From Leptolyngbya sp. CCY15150 (GTDB lineage: Bacteria; Cyanobacteriota; Cyanobacteriia; RECH01), in contig NZ_JACSWB010000132.1 in NCBI RefSeq assembly GCF_016888135.1, forward strand, positions 1 to 64,000: a DNA stretch of 64,000 bases, in the 5' to 3' direction. How positions within the stretch are numbered: position 1 is the stretch's first letter; every line of letters starts with the position of its first letter. Positions 44,747-54,790 of the stretch are shown here, piece after piece. The translations under genes and the position numbers were made by a program. Under the pieces are notes generated by a model, which was not told the origin of the DNA, ran no database searches, and worked only from the letters and a program-made list of their open reading frames with translations.

Positions 44747-47458
44747 ATGACAGATGTATTTGCCCCCGCAATTGAACAAGATTGGCTTAATCTTGAGGTT
44801 TCCCATGGCGCGAAGGAACTGGCTCCTACTCACTATGGCTTACCAGATTTAACCCATCCTTTTGCTAGTCCATCCCTGTTAAGCCTGCGTGATGCTATTG
44901 CAGCGCTGGGCCCCTTGGTTGATCAATCCCCCCACGATCTACGAAGCTATGATCCATCGCTTGTGACGTTACCAAGTGACGATAGTTCCCTGGCCGATGG
45001 TACAGACTCTGTTCTTGGTAGCCTAACTGAGCAAAGTTTGGTGGGTAATCTATCGGACAGTATTCTGCTTGCACCCAATCGGGCCACAGCGGTCATCAAT
45101 AGGCAGGGAGAAGCTGGGACAGATGATGCCTTATCGACAGCCTTATCCACTGGTCTCTATTCCGGATTAAGTGAACTGACCATCAATGGCACCATTGGCG
45201 GGACGAACCACCTAGCTCCTGATCTGGATGTAGACTTCTACTCGGTTTCACTGCAGGCGGGCGATCGCCTTTTGATTGACATTGATGCTGAGCTACTGGG
45301 GACGTCCCTCGATTCCGGTCTGCGCCTCTTTGATGCAGCCGGTAATGAGCTAGCTTGGAGCGATGATGATCAAGCACCGGGAGAAGAGTTTACCTTTGAT
45401 TCGTACCTAGACTTTACTGCGAATACGACTGGAACCTATTACATCGGAGTCAGTGGATACCCCAACTTCGACTATAGTCCACTAGTGCCGTACAGTGGTT
45501 CATCAAGCAGCAGGGGAGATTATCAGCTCAATCTTACCCTGACGCCCTACGCCCGTGAACAAAATGATCTGATCACCCAGGGAATTTTAACAGGGCTCAG
45601 CTCTAGTAATCCGGGACAGGTGCAGTTTACCGGGGTGATTGGTGATAGCCCGAACGTGAGCCCAACCTTCGATCGCGACTTTTTCCATGTGCGCCTTGAT
45701 GCCGGTGATGTGCTGACGGTTGATATCGATGCCTTTGCCCAAGGAACCTGGCTAGATTCTGTGGTGCGGGTGTTTGATGCCAATGGCAATGAGGTGGCAT
45801 TTAGTGATGATGCAGCAGCGCCTGGAGAGACACTATCCTACGATCCTTATCTACAGTTCACTGCCCAACAAACCGGAAATTACTACATTGGCATCAGTGG
45901 ATATGGTAATGATCTCTACGATCCGTTTGACCTATTCAGTGGAGTCTCAGGCAGCACTGGGGAATATACTCTAACCCTAGACGTTGCTCATAACTTGAGT
46001 AGTGATGAATCCAACGATACGCTCACGGAAGCTATTTACACGGGTTTAGGGCCTGCAACTCCCGGCACCATTGAAGTACAGGGTGCAATAGGCGACAATC
46101 CATCCTTGGCTTCTGGCCTGGATGTGGATATGTTTAGTGTGCAACTGAATGCGGGCGATCGCTTAATTATTGATGTAGATGCCCATCAGTTCGGTGGATC
46201 CCTGGATTCAGGACTGCGGATCTTTGACGCTTTGGGCAATGAATTGCTTCTCAGTGATGATAATCCAGCGCCCGGTGAATCTTTCTCCTTCGATCCATAC
46301 CTTGAATTCACCGCTACGGAAACGGGTAACTACTATATCGGTCTGAGCGGATACTGGAACTACGACTACAACCCGTTTCTTGCCGGTAGTGGCACCCCAG
46401 GCAGCACTGGGGACTACACCATGATCATGACGGTTGAGTCAGGACTCTCTACCCCAGTCACCCCTGGTTTTAGCAGTATCTATGGCTATGGTTTGGTGAA
46501 TGCAGCGGCGGCTGTTGCGGCGGCCATTGATGAGCCTACCTTCCCCGATCAGCCCAACCTCGGGGGCAATCTCTGGGGCCTAGATAGGGTGAATGCGCCG
46601 GAAGCCTGGAGCCAAGGCTACACGGGCGAAGGAATGGTAGTAGCTGTGCTGGATACCGGGGTAGATTGGCTACACCCTGACCTCAGCGCCAATATCTGGG
46701 TCAACCAGGCTGAAGTTCCTGGCAATGGCATCGATGATGATAGCAATGGTTTTGTTGACGATGTCCGTGGCTGGGATTTTGTCAATGATGATAATACTCC
46801 AGATGACGTAGATGGCCATGGCACCCATGTCTCCGGTACCATCGCAGGGCTGAATAATGGGTTTGGCATTACTGGCGTTGCCTATGATGCCGCTATCATG
46901 CCTGTCCGCGTCATCGGAGACTGGGCAGAACAGGATGAATATGAGTACCTGAGAGCGATCGCTGATGGAATTTACTATGCGGTAGACAACGGTGCCCATG
47001 TCATCAATATGAGTCTGGGCTACGACCCATCGTGGTTCCCCGGCGGTGTGCTGCCCCCGGAAGCTACGGAGGTTGAAGCAGCTCTTCAGTATGCATCCCA
47101 ACAGGGCACAGTGGTGATCATGGCAGCCGGTAATGACTATAGCTCCCTGCCAGGATATCCAGCCATTCATGCTCTAGACTGGGGAATGGCAATTGGGGCC
47201 GTGGATGAGTTTAATCAAATGGCCGACTTCTCAAACTACGCTGGCTCAACACCTCTGGACTATGTGGTCGCTCCTGGTGTAGATGTCTATTCGACCCTGC
47301 CTAATGGTAATTTTGGGGTTTTCAGCGGCACCTCAATGGCAGCTCCCCACGTTGCTGGAGTAGCAGCCTTGGTGATGCAAGCCAATCCTAATCTAACAGC
47401 GGCTGAGGTAGAAAACATCTTAGTCAGCACTGCTAACCCTGCAGGAATTACGGTGTAG
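44747..47458 (+). CDS. Subtilisin-like serine protease with three N-terminal PPC-type repeats
   Basis: Protein of 903 residues. Residues 1-135 are a low-complexity acidic lead without a classical signal peptide. Three PPC-like beta repeats (about 145-265, 275-420, 430-565) each read DFYSV.L.AGDRL.IDIDA, LDSGLRLFDA.GNE and TGTYYIGVSGY. A short GYGLVNAAAAVAAAI segment precedes the S8 catalytic domain (about 605-900). Its catalytic residues are D636 (VAVLDTGVDW), H691 (DGHGTHVSGTIAG), oxyanion N796 (AAGND) and S863 (SGTSMAAPHVAGVAAL). PPC domains normally sit after the protease domain, so this order is unusual. It is presumably exported, possibly by a type I or outer-membrane route encoded elsewhere. 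AAGGAT precedes ATG 44747. Confidence 0.87.
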   Translation: MTDVFAPAIEQDWLNLEVSHGAKELAPTHYGLPDLTHPFASPSLLSLRDAIAALGPLVDQSPHDLRSYDPSLVTLPSDDSSLADGTDSVLGSLTEQSLVGNLSDSILLAPNRATAVINRQGEAGTDDALSTALSTGLYSGLSELTINGTIGGTNHLAPDLDVDFYSVSLQAGDRLLIDIDAELLGTSLDSGLRLFDAAGNELAWSDDDQAPGEEFTFDSYLDFTANTTGTYYIGVSGYPNFDYSPLVPYSGSSSSRGDYQLNLTLTPYAREQNDLITQGILTGLSSSNPGQVQFTGVIGDSPNVSPTFDRDFFHVRLDAGDVLTVDIDAFAQGTWLDSVVRVFDANGNEVAFSDDAAAPGETLSYDPYLQFTAQQTGNYYIGISGYGNDLYDPFDLFSGVSGSTGEYTLTLDVAHNLSSDESNDTLTEAIYTGLGPATPGTIEVQGAIGDNPSLASGLDVDMFSVQLNAGDRLIIDVDAHQFGGSLDSGLRIFDALGNELLLSDDNPAPGESFSFDPYLEFTATETGNYYIGLSGYWNYDYNPFLAGSGTPGSTGDYTMIMTVESGLSTPVTPGFSSIYGYGLVNAAAAVAAAIDEPTFPDQPNLGGNLWGLDRVNAPEAWSQGYTGEGMVVAVLDTGVDWLHPDLSANIWVNQAEVPGNGIDDDSNGFVDDVRGWDFVNDDNTPDDVDGHGTHVSGTIAGLNNGFGITGVAYDAAIMPVRVIGDWAEQDEYEYLRAIADGIYYAVDNGAHVINMSLGYDPSWFPGGVLPPEATEVEAALQYASQQGTVVIMAAGNDYSSLPGYPAIHALDWGMAIGAVDEFNQMADFSNYAGSTPLDYVVAPGVDVYSTLPNGNFGVFSGTSMAAPHVAGVAALVMQANPNLTAAEVENILVSTANPAGITV

Positions 47459-47498
47459 TTCTGTCGCGACCTCATCGTAGGCACGAGTGATTCATCCG

Positions 47499-47530
47499 AA
47501 CGTCCCTCTTGATCAAGGGGGACGTTTTAT
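47499..47530 (+). terminator. Rho-independent terminator after the subtilase gene
   Basis: AACGTCCCTCTTG and its complement around GATCAAGGGGGACGTT form a long hairpin with one T-G wobble, followed at once by TTTTAT. It lies 41 bp after the subtilase stop codon. Confidence 0.75.
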
Positions 47531-48436
47531 GTAGGAGGTTGGCTCGATAGCAGGTGAATCCTCTTTTGTCACTCTTGGAAAAGAGGAGATCAAACCCTCA
47601 GTCTCTCGTCAGATGTCCCTAGCTGTGACGAGAATTCGTTGGGATGTCGCCAAGAGATAGAGGGATGAGAGATCTCCCTAGCTTTCTTTGAGGAAAACTC
47701 TCGATGGTTAAATCTGTGTTTTCTCGCAAGACTCTAGGTCTAGAAAACCACGAACCAGATCGAAGGTAAACCCAAGATAGATGTATTCCATAAAGTTTCT
47801 GTGAAGATGGCGGATTGTTTCTTCACAGAAACTTGATAAATTAAATCCCTGTATTTTTATGATTTTCTTTGCGTTTTAATGTCATGGTTTTTGCGTATAA
47901 TTGCTTGTATAGCCTGTTACTTATGTGTCATTGTTGTAAGGAAAATGCAAAGACTTGAAACGTTTGTTTACATGGATGTTTAGGTTTAATCAGCAATTAG
48001 CCGTAGAAGTCTATTGTATTACTTGTGACTTAGATTGCTTAATGGTGGGCTATTGAACGCCTTGCTTGCTGGGCTGAAATGTCTAAATCATGGAGTGATG
48101 AAGATAACCTTTCAACGATTGCTTCTAGCGCTTGGAAAGGCTATCATCTTTGAGCCTTGCTAAATCGTCATTTTAGCCAGACATTATTTGGATAGTTGGC
48201 TTGTAAAATCCTGGCATTGTTAAGTTTCGCGGAATCGTCATTGCACTGGCCATCCCTATTGACCTAGCTATCATTCTGTTTCAGGCAACTACTGGTCAAT
48301 CCTTTATCGTTTGTGGGCTAATTCAGGTAGACGGGGTTGATGGTTTCTACGTTTGATCGTCTGAGATCCTGGTCAACGCAACTGAGAATCCAGGTACAAA
48401 TTTTCTATAAATTACACAAACGCAGGGTACTAGTAT
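47531..48436. other. Long AT-rich region before the RTX gene
   Basis: About 900 bp without a gene, AT-rich especially at 47850-48000. It holds a perfect 15-bp inverted repeat at 47793-47834. It is likely a long 5-prime leader or promoter region for the exported RTX protein. Confidence 0.5.
47793..47834. repeat. Perfect 15-bp inverted repeat with 12-base loop
   Basis: AAGTTTCTGTGAAGA at 47793-47807 is the exact reverse complement of 47820-47834. No T run follows in either direction, so it is not a clear terminator. It could be an RNA hairpin or protein-binding site. Confidence 0.7.
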
Positions 48437-50914
48437 ATGGTGACTATTAACTTAACGGATACAACCTACAATCAGGCTTTTGACGACTTGCCCGTATTTG
48501 GCCTCACCGGCAGCGCGTTACCAACGGGCTGGTCATTTCTGGAAGCCGGATCGGGCAATGCCGTGTACAGCATTAACAATGGCAGCTTCTCGACGGGCAA
48601 CACCTATCTCTATGGGGCTGGCAGTGGTGCCAACAATGATCCTGAAAGAGCCTTGGGTGGACTGCGCTCTGCCACAGTGGTTCCTACCGTTGGCGCAAAT
48701 TTCACCAACACCACCGATTCCACGATCACAGGTCTTGATATTTCCTATGTGGGTGAGTTGTGGCGCTTAGGGACGCCTGGGCAAGAGGATCGCTTAGATT
48801 TTCAATACAGCTTAGATGCCAGTTCCCTCGATACAGGAAGCTGGGTGGACGTTGATGAGCTTGATTTTACGACGCCTAACACGACGGGATCAGCGGGGGC
48901 ACGGAATGGTAATGCGGCTGAAAACCAGGCTAATATCAGCGGTCTGATCGCCGGTCTTGAAATTGCGCCGGGAGAGACGGTCTGGATTCGCTGGACTGAT
49001 GCTGCAGTTCCCGGTGCAAATGATGGCCTGGCCGTAGATGACTTTTCACTGACGCCACTGTTTGAGGCTCCTCCAGTCAGTGATATACAGATCACCGAGT
49101 TTATGTATGCAGGTGGTGCTGGTGAGTTCATTGAGTTGACCAATGTGGGGACGGCACCTGTCGATATGACGGGCTGGAGCTATAGCGATAGTGCGCGTCT
49201 ACCCGGCTCTTTCTCGTTGGACGGGTTTGGCTTGGTGCAGCCGGGTGAGTCGGTGATTCTCACCCAGGCCAGTGAAGCAGATTTCCGAGCAGCTTGGGGA
49301 CTGGATGTCTCCTTTAAAGTCATAGGTGACCTTGACGTTCAAAACCTTCTCAGGCGCAATAATGAGATCAACTTATATGATGCAGAGGGGAACTTAAGCG
49401 ATCGCCTCACCTATGGCGATCAAGACTTTCCCGGCACCATTCGCACGCAAAATGTCAGCGGTTGGACAACCCTAGACAATCTAGATGCCACAGAGATTAA
49501 TGATGGTTGGCTGCTATCGAGCATCAATGATCCACAAAACTCTCGGGAAGGAGGGGGCTCTATTGGCAGCCCCGGCGTTTTCAACGCTGGCCAACCCGGC
49601 ATTGTCTTGATTGAGTCGGCAGCCCAGACGGATGTGGAAGAGGGTGGTGCGACGGATACCTACGCGATCGCTCTCCGCAGCCAGCCGAGTGCTGAGGTTG
49701 TGATTACCATTAACCCCAATGGTCAAACCAGCACCAATGTCACCACGTTGATCTTTACGCCAGACAACTGGAATGTGGCGCAAACGGTGATCGTTACGGC
49801 GGTCGATGATGATGTGTTTGAGGGAGATCACACGGGTAGCATTACCCATACAGTTACAAGTGACGATGATACCTATGATGGTATTAGCGTTCGTCCTGTG
49901 ACGGCTAACATCACGGATAACGACAGCCCACCGCCTCTCGTCAATGGTCTGCCTGCTACCCAATACATCAACAGTCGGGGAGTTGTTGTCGGCCCTGCCT
50001 ATCAAATGGGTGAACTCTATGCTGGAGAGCTATTCAGCAACTCTGACGGAACGGATAACCCAAACGATACAATGGCTGGCACGGATGGAGATGACAACAT
50101 CTGGGGCGGCCTTGAAGGCAACGATACCATTGATGCTGGTGACGGTAACAATATCGTTGGTTTTGGTAATGGTGACGCTTGGGTTCGGGTTGGTGACGGA
50201 GATGATTTTGTCTATGCGGTTGGTGATGGTGGCGGTGATAATATCGTTGACTTGGGGCTTGGCACCAATAGTTTTTGGGCAGTAGGAGGCAACAATACGA
50301 TTACGGCTAGAGGTAGCAATGTCATCGGTATTGGCATCGGTAATGACACGGTTACGACAGGTGCCGGCAACGATTTTATCTACAGTGTTAATGGTGGCGG
50401 TGGGACTAATAGTTTACGACTCGGAAGTGGTGCCAATGAAGTTTGGCTAGAAGGCGGAGACTATACCATCGTCACCGGTCGTGACAATGACGTGCTCGGC
50501 CTTGGCACAGGGACGGATATCGTTAATGCTGGTGATGGAGACAACATCATTTACATGGTTAATCCGGATCTTCCTGCCGGTAATAAAACCATCCAGACCG
50601 GAGCCGGAGATGACTACATAGCTACTGGATCTGGAGATGATCTCTTGGATGGTGGTGCTGGCAACAATATCTTATTGGGTGGAATTGGATCTGATACGTT
50701 TGTTATCAGCAATGGGGCATCTAACTACATCGGTGATTTTGAATTGGGTATTGATCAAATCCAGCTCATTGATGTAGAGTTCGAACAACTCAGTTTTATT
50801 CAAGGACAAGGGGATACGGCCCTCGATGCTTTCATCGCTGTTGACGATGTAATTTTGGCTCAGGTCGCTAATCTTGAGGCAAGTCAGCTTGGCACAATCG
50901 CGAACTTTGTCTAA
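48437..50914 (+). CDS. Lamin-tail and RTX calcium-binding exported protein
   Basis: Protein of 825 residues. Residues 1-210 form a beta-rich N-terminal domain (LPTGWSFLEAGSG, WVDVDELDF). A lamin-tail domain follows at about 214-385 (ITEFMYAGGAGEFIELTNVGTAPVDMTGWS). A Calx-beta-like module at about 390-500 ends in LIFTPDNWNVAQTVIVTAVDDD. From about 545 to 770 come RTX-type glycine/aspartate nonapeptide repeats (GTDGDDNIWGGLEGNDTIDAGDG, TGSGDDLLDGGAGNN), and the last 55 residues form the usual C-terminal type I secretion signal region. It lacks an N-terminal signal peptide, as expected for type I export. Lamin-tail domains are often found near nucleases, but no nuclease motif is visible here. 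Surface or extracellular role; function unknown. Confidence 0.85.
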   Translation: MVTINLTDTTYNQAFDDLPVFGLTGSALPTGWSFLEAGSGNAVYSINNGSFSTGNTYLYGAGSGANNDPERALGGLRSATVVPTVGANFTNTTDSTITGLDISYVGELWRLGTPGQEDRLDFQYSLDASSLDTGSWVDVDELDFTTPNTTGSAGARNGNAAENQANISGLIAGLEIAPGETVWIRWTDAAVPGANDGLAVDDFSLTPLFEAPPVSDIQITEFMYAGGAGEFIELTNVGTAPVDMTGWSYSDSARLPGSFSLDGFGLVQPGESVILTQASEADFRAAWGLDVSFKVIGDLDVQNLLRRNNEINLYDAEGNLSDRLTYGDQDFPGTIRTQNVSGWTTLDNLDATEINDGWLLSSINDPQNSREGGGSIGSPGVFNAGQPGIVLIESAAQTDVEEGGATDTYAIALRSQPSAEVVITINPNGQTSTNVTTLIFTPDNWNVAQTVIVTAVDDDVFEGDHTGSITHTVTSDDDTYDGISVRPVTANITDNDSPPPLVNGLPATQYINSRGVVVGPAYQMGELYAGELFSNSDGTDNPNDTMAGTDGDDNIWGGLEGNDTIDAGDGNNIVGFGNGDAWVRVGDGDDFVYAVGDGGGDNIVDLGLGTNSFWAVGGNNTITARGSNVIGIGIGNDTVTTGAGNDFIYSVNGGGGTNSLRLGSGANEVWLEGGDYTIVTGRDNDVLGLGTGTDIVNAGDGDNIIYMVNPDLPAGNKTIQTGAGDDYIATGSGDDLLDGGAGNNILLGGIGSDTFVISNGASNYIGDFELGIDQIQLIDVEFEQLSFIQGQGDTALDAFIAVDDVILAQVANLEASQLGTIANFV

Positions 50915-50949
50915 ATAAGATAAAAGTTGATGATGATGTCAAACGGTGC

Positions 50950-51930
50950 ATGATGCCTATTCGCCGACGGTTTTGGCTCCTTGCCCTATTGGCTACGCTG
51001 TGGGCGATCGCTATTATGGCTTGCGATCGCCTCCCTCAATCTAATTCGCCGCCTCTGCGCGTAGCCTTTAACCTTTGGCCAGGCTATTTTCCGATGGTCT
51101 TGGCCCAAGAGCGTGGATATTTCGCTGAGCAAGGGATAGAGGTAGAGCTGAGCTTAGTGGGGGGCACGATCATGAGTGATTTTCGAGAGGGCCGCTATGA
51201 TGGGCTAGCCATGACGATTGGGAATGCCATTACCACAGCGCCTGAGCAACCAATTCGGATTGTGATGGCGCTGGATGATTCCATGGGGGCCGATGCGGTA
51301 GTAGCTAGCTCTGAGATTGAAGCGATCGCTGATCTGCAGGGGCAATCCGTTGGGGCGACCCTAGGGGGCTTTGGCGAATTATTCCTTGAGCAAATGCTAG
51401 ATTCTGTCGGTCTCAGCCGGGAAGAGGTTACTTTTGTCGAATCTGATCCTAGTGAGGTACCGGAAGAATTGGGCGATCGCCTGATCCAAGCGGGGCATAC
51501 CTGGGAGCCCCATGTCTCTCGTGCTGTGGAGCAGGGTAACCGGATTTTATTTACTAGTGCGGAGACGCCAGGTTTAATTACCGATGTGGTTTTCTTCAAG
51601 GAATCAGTGATCAGCGATCGCCCAGATGATGTTCGTGCTTTTGTTAGAGCTTGCTTTCAAGCGATTGAAACCTGGCAGGAAGATATCTCAGGGGGAACAG
51701 CCTTAATTGCAGATGCTCTAGACTTAGAGGCTGATGATATTTCCCTGGATGGCATTCGTCTGTTGACCTTGGCAGATAATCAACGGCGGTTTGATCCAAG
51801 TGATGAAAGCTCGCTCTATCAAAATACTCAGCTTTATACAGACTTTTTCTTGCGCACGGATGCTATCACGGCACCCATTGATCTCGATCGGCTGATCGAC
51901 GATGCTTTTTTGAACTTGACTGACTTGTGA
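50950..51930 (+). CDS. NMT1/THI5-type ABC substrate-binding lipoprotein
   Basis: Protein of 326 residues with signal and lipobox (LLALLATLWAIAIMAC), so lipid-anchored on the periplasmic side. The mature part has the family opening LRVAFNLWPGYFPMVLAQERGYF and the FREGRYDGLAMTIGNAI and DLQGQSVGATLGGFGELFLEQML segments. The pattern fits nitrate/taurine/aliphatic-sulfonate-type binders, but the ligand is unknown. No permease or ATPase gene adjoins, so it depends on partners elsewhere or feeds a sensor. It differs clearly from the other such protein at 5.8-6.9 kb (Tat motif there, Sec-type here). Confidence 0.82.
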   Translation: MMPIRRRFWLLALLATLWAIAIMACDRLPQSNSPPLRVAFNLWPGYFPMVLAQERGYFAEQGIEVELSLVGGTIMSDFREGRYDGLAMTIGNAITTAPEQPIRIVMALDDSMGADAVVASSEIEAIADLQGQSVGATLGGFGELFLEQMLDSVGLSREEVTFVESDPSEVPEELGDRLIQAGHTWEPHVSRAVEQGNRILFTSAETPGLITDVVFFKESVISDRPDDVRAFVRACFQAIETWQEDISGGTALIADALDLEADDISLDGIRLLTLADNQRRFDPSDESSLYQNTQLYTDFFLRTDAITAPIDLDRLIDDAFLNLTDL

Positions 51931-52263
51931 TCTTATCCTGAGAGATGGCCGAGGCCTCTCCCTGAATAGCGATTCTGACCAAATTTAATATCCAATTTAA
52001 TGTCAATAGACTATCCCTGCTCAAACAGAACAAGGGATAGTCTACAGAGTAGTCTAGAAAGTCTTCATGAGCTAGGGTTGAACTGTATGAGCTCCAGATG
52101 CGATCGCTCCTTCTGATGATGCATCAACGGATGAATCAACGGGGTCATCAGACGATTGCAGCAGGTGCGATCGCCTGATAAGGCTAGCTAAAGCTTTTGC
52201 TTAACGATGCGTTGCCTTAACGATCAGGTGCCTGACGATCTGTTCAACTGATCAAGATAAACC
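51931..52263. other. Convergent intergenic region with a hairpin
   Basis: 333 bp between two convergent genes. TAGACTATCCCT at 52007-52018 pairs perfectly with 52033-52044 over a 14-base loop. No T tract follows on either strand, so a role as a factor-independent terminator is doubtful, though position suits it. Confidence 0.5.
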
Positions 52264-54294
52264 CTAGGATTTGGGTTGACGTGGATAATGGACTACGATA
52301 ATCGACACCTCCGGACAGCGGCGGGCGATCGCTTCTGGGGCTCGTCCTAGTAAGGGTTCACCCATACGATGGCTGCTGGCCGTGAGCAGGAGGAGATCCT
52401 CTGGTTCCAGTTGACGAGTCACCTTGGCGATCGAATTCCCCTGGATGGTGTCAACCCGTAGATCGGGATCCAAGTCTAGATCTCTGTAGCGACTTTGTCC
52501 GCCACTTTGCACAAGCTGCAGAACTTGGAGATTAGCTTTTAACTCACCGGAGATCTGTTGTGCAAGGGTGATCGTTTGCAGAAATTCCTCTTTGGTGGTT
52601 TCGCTTTCATCTACGGCAAGAATCACCCGACGGGTGTTTTTAATGGGCACTGGAAAGCGCGTGACTAAGACAGGAACATTAGCCGCGCGCACAATCTTAT
52701 CCAGCATTCCGCCGAAGAAATTATCGCGATAGGTGGAATATCCTTTCCATCCACAAATAATTAAACTTGCGTGGCGTTCCATTGCAGCGCGAATAATGCC
52801 TTTGTCAATGGAATCATCAACCCGACCAATGGCCTCCACTTGGGCGACAGCGGCATGGGCAATTTGTTCGGCGGCAGCAAGGAGCTGGGACTGCTGGGTC
52901 ATGGATGCAGGGGCGATCGCTTCCCCAGCATCAGATACGACGTGAATAGGAAGTAAGGTGCCCTGCCCTCGTTTCACCAGCATCAAGGCTAACTGCAATA
53001 GGTTATTTTCGGTGTTGGGGTTAGCAACGGGGACTAACACCCGTTTACCCCATTGGGCATTCTCTGAAACAGATTCCTGGGGTTCTTGAGGTTGCAAGCG
53101 ACTACCCCAGCGAGCGGTAATCCATGGTGATAGAATACAGCTCATCAAAATCATCGCAATAGTACCGTTGACCGTCAGTTCATCCACAAGGTCAATATTA
53201 AAGGCAACGGTAATGGCGGCGAGGGTTGAGGCGGCTTGGGCAACCGATAAGCCAAACATCACCATCACCCCATTGTGGGGAATATGAAACCATCGACCGA
53301 TTCCCCAAGCTGCGCTATATTTGCTGATCAGCTCTGCCCCAATCATGACAACGGCAACCAAGATTGACTGGGGTTCCCGAATCAGCACTAAGGGATCGAC
53401 TAACATGCCCACAGAGATCAGGAAAAATGGCACAAACAATGTGTTGCCGATGAACTGAATTCGGTTCATCAAGGGGCTGAGTGCAGGAATAAGTTGGGTA
53501 ATAGCAATGCCTGCTAGAAAAGCTCCCACAATCGGCTCAATCTGGATCATGCCAGCAATGGACGACACCACAAATAAGGTGGTGAGCACGAAAATAAATT
53601 CGGCACCTTCATCATGGCCAAATTTCTGGAAAAACCATCGTCCAATAATCGGTACACCTACAAGGGTAGCGATCGTGTAAATCGTTAAGGCCGGAATGAG
53701 AAATAGCCAAAAGCCAAGGGTGAGTTCACCTTCAGCAGCACGCACAACAATGGCTAAGACCAGTAGGGCTAACACATTGGTGATCAGAGTTCCACCTAAG
53801 GTCACGGTGACCAGCCGCGATCGCATGATACCCAGCCGCGACACAATCGGCAGAGCCACGAGGGTGTGGGAGGCGAAGCAGGAGGCTACCAGAATCGCGG
53901 CTAAGAGATCGTAGCCCAGCATGAGCATGGCTGCGGTGCCAAGTAACATGGGCAATGCGAAGGTAGCAAGCCCAAAGGTTACTGCTTGTTTGGCATTACC
54001 CTTGAGGTCTTCTAAACTCGTTTCTAAGCCTCCCAAAAACATGAGAAACAGAAGCCCTACGGTTCCCAAGAGTTCAATCGTGGCGTCGCGTTCGAGAATA
54101 TTGAGACCATAGGGCCCCACAATTACACCAGCGATGATCAAGCCGATTAAGCCCGGCATGTTGAGCCGTTCTACAATCAGGGGAGCCACAAGCATGATGG
54201 CAATGATGATCAGAAAGATCTGAACAGGGTCAGTGATGGGCCCCGATAGCTGGGCCAAGCTGTAGGGTAATAATGGTAGAGAACAAAGGGTCAT
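52264..54294 (-). CDS. CPA2-family cation/proton antiporter with universal-stress domains
   Basis: Membrane protein of 676 residues. About twelve hydrophobic segments (20-385) resemble KefB/NapA exchangers (LNMPGLIGLIIAGVIVGPYGLNIL, GLLFLMFLGGLETSLEDL, and the GAFLAGIAITQLIPALSPL segment). Two universal-stress-type domains follow (about 410-545 and 555-670; RVLVPVANPNTENN, RRVILAVDESETTKEE, LLLLTASSHRMGEPLLGRAPEAIAR), the last with a nucleotide-binding-like end. It should exchange Na+ or K+ for H+, tuned by ligands of the stress domains. It is a common cyanobacterial architecture (NhaS3-like without proof of ion). Confidence 0.87.
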   Translation of the reverse strand: MTLCSLPLLPYSLAQLSGPITDPVQIFLIIIAIMLVAPLIVERLNMPGLIGLIIAGVIVGPYGLNILERDATIELLGTVGLLFLMFLGGLETSLEDLKGNAKQAVTFGLATFALPMLLGTAAMLMLGYDLLAAILVASCFASHTLVALPIVSRLGIMRSRLVTVTLGGTLITNVLALLVLAIVVRAAEGELTLGFWLFLIPALTIYTIATLVGVPIIGRWFFQKFGHDEGAEFIFVLTTLFVVSSIAGMIQIEPIVGAFLAGIAITQLIPALSPLMNRIQFIGNTLFVPFFLISVGMLVDPLVLIREPQSILVAVVMIGAELISKYSAAWGIGRWFHIPHNGVMVMFGLSVAQAASTLAAITVAFNIDLVDELTVNGTIAMILMSCILSPWITARWGSRLQPQEPQESVSENAQWGKRVLVPVANPNTENNLLQLALMLVKRGQGTLLPIHVVSDAGEAIAPASMTQQSQLLAAAEQIAHAAVAQVEAIGRVDDSIDKGIIRAAMERHASLIICGWKGYSTYRDNFFGGMLDKIVRAANVPVLVTRFPVPIKNTRRVILAVDESETTKEEFLQTITLAQQISGELKANLQVLQLVQSGGQSRYRDLDLDPDLRVDTIQGNSIAKVTRQLEPEDLLLLTASSHRMGEPLLGRAPEAIARRCPEVSIIVVHYPRQPKS

Positions 54295-54756
54295 GCGATG
54301 GGCCAGCAGGCTTGCTAGCGGCTAAAGATTAAAGGGAGGTTATGGCTAAGGTTGAGAGCGATCGCCTTTGCCCTAGATGTTGCACCCATACCCGACTGTC
54401 AACTAGCTGATGATCTTAGAATGCTCGATAGAATTATAGAAGACCAGAAGCATCATCACTCTATCTGAGCCATCAACGAAACTCAATCTATTCGTGACCA
54501 TGTATCAAGATCCTTAAGGGTGAATGATGGCATAATCTTAATACTGACGGGCCCCTATCCATGGCTGAGTCATATTATGTCAAGTCTGGCTGAAGGGGCA
54601 TAGCTAGACCATCCTGACTTCGACCCCCGCTTCACTGCCCCCGTGCCAAGGAGGAGCCAAACACCCAGGCACTGACCAAGCTTTGGATAAGTGGCTTGTC
54701 TAACTAGATGGGATGGTATGGGGAAGAGGTTGGGCATTGTTGTGGAGGACGGGTTG

Positions 54757-54790
54757 AGCTGTATGGTGTTTAGAGCTGTATGGTGTTTAG
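54757..54790. repeat. Two tandem copies of a 17-bp unit
   Basis: AGCTGTATGGTGTTTAG occurs twice head to tail with no change, in non-coding DNA. Confidence 0.85.

Noticed and set aside
49514-50005. 163-codon minus-strand frame opposite the RTX gene
   Set aside because: Complement of a well-supported exported-protein gene; reads as a shadow with no own start signals.
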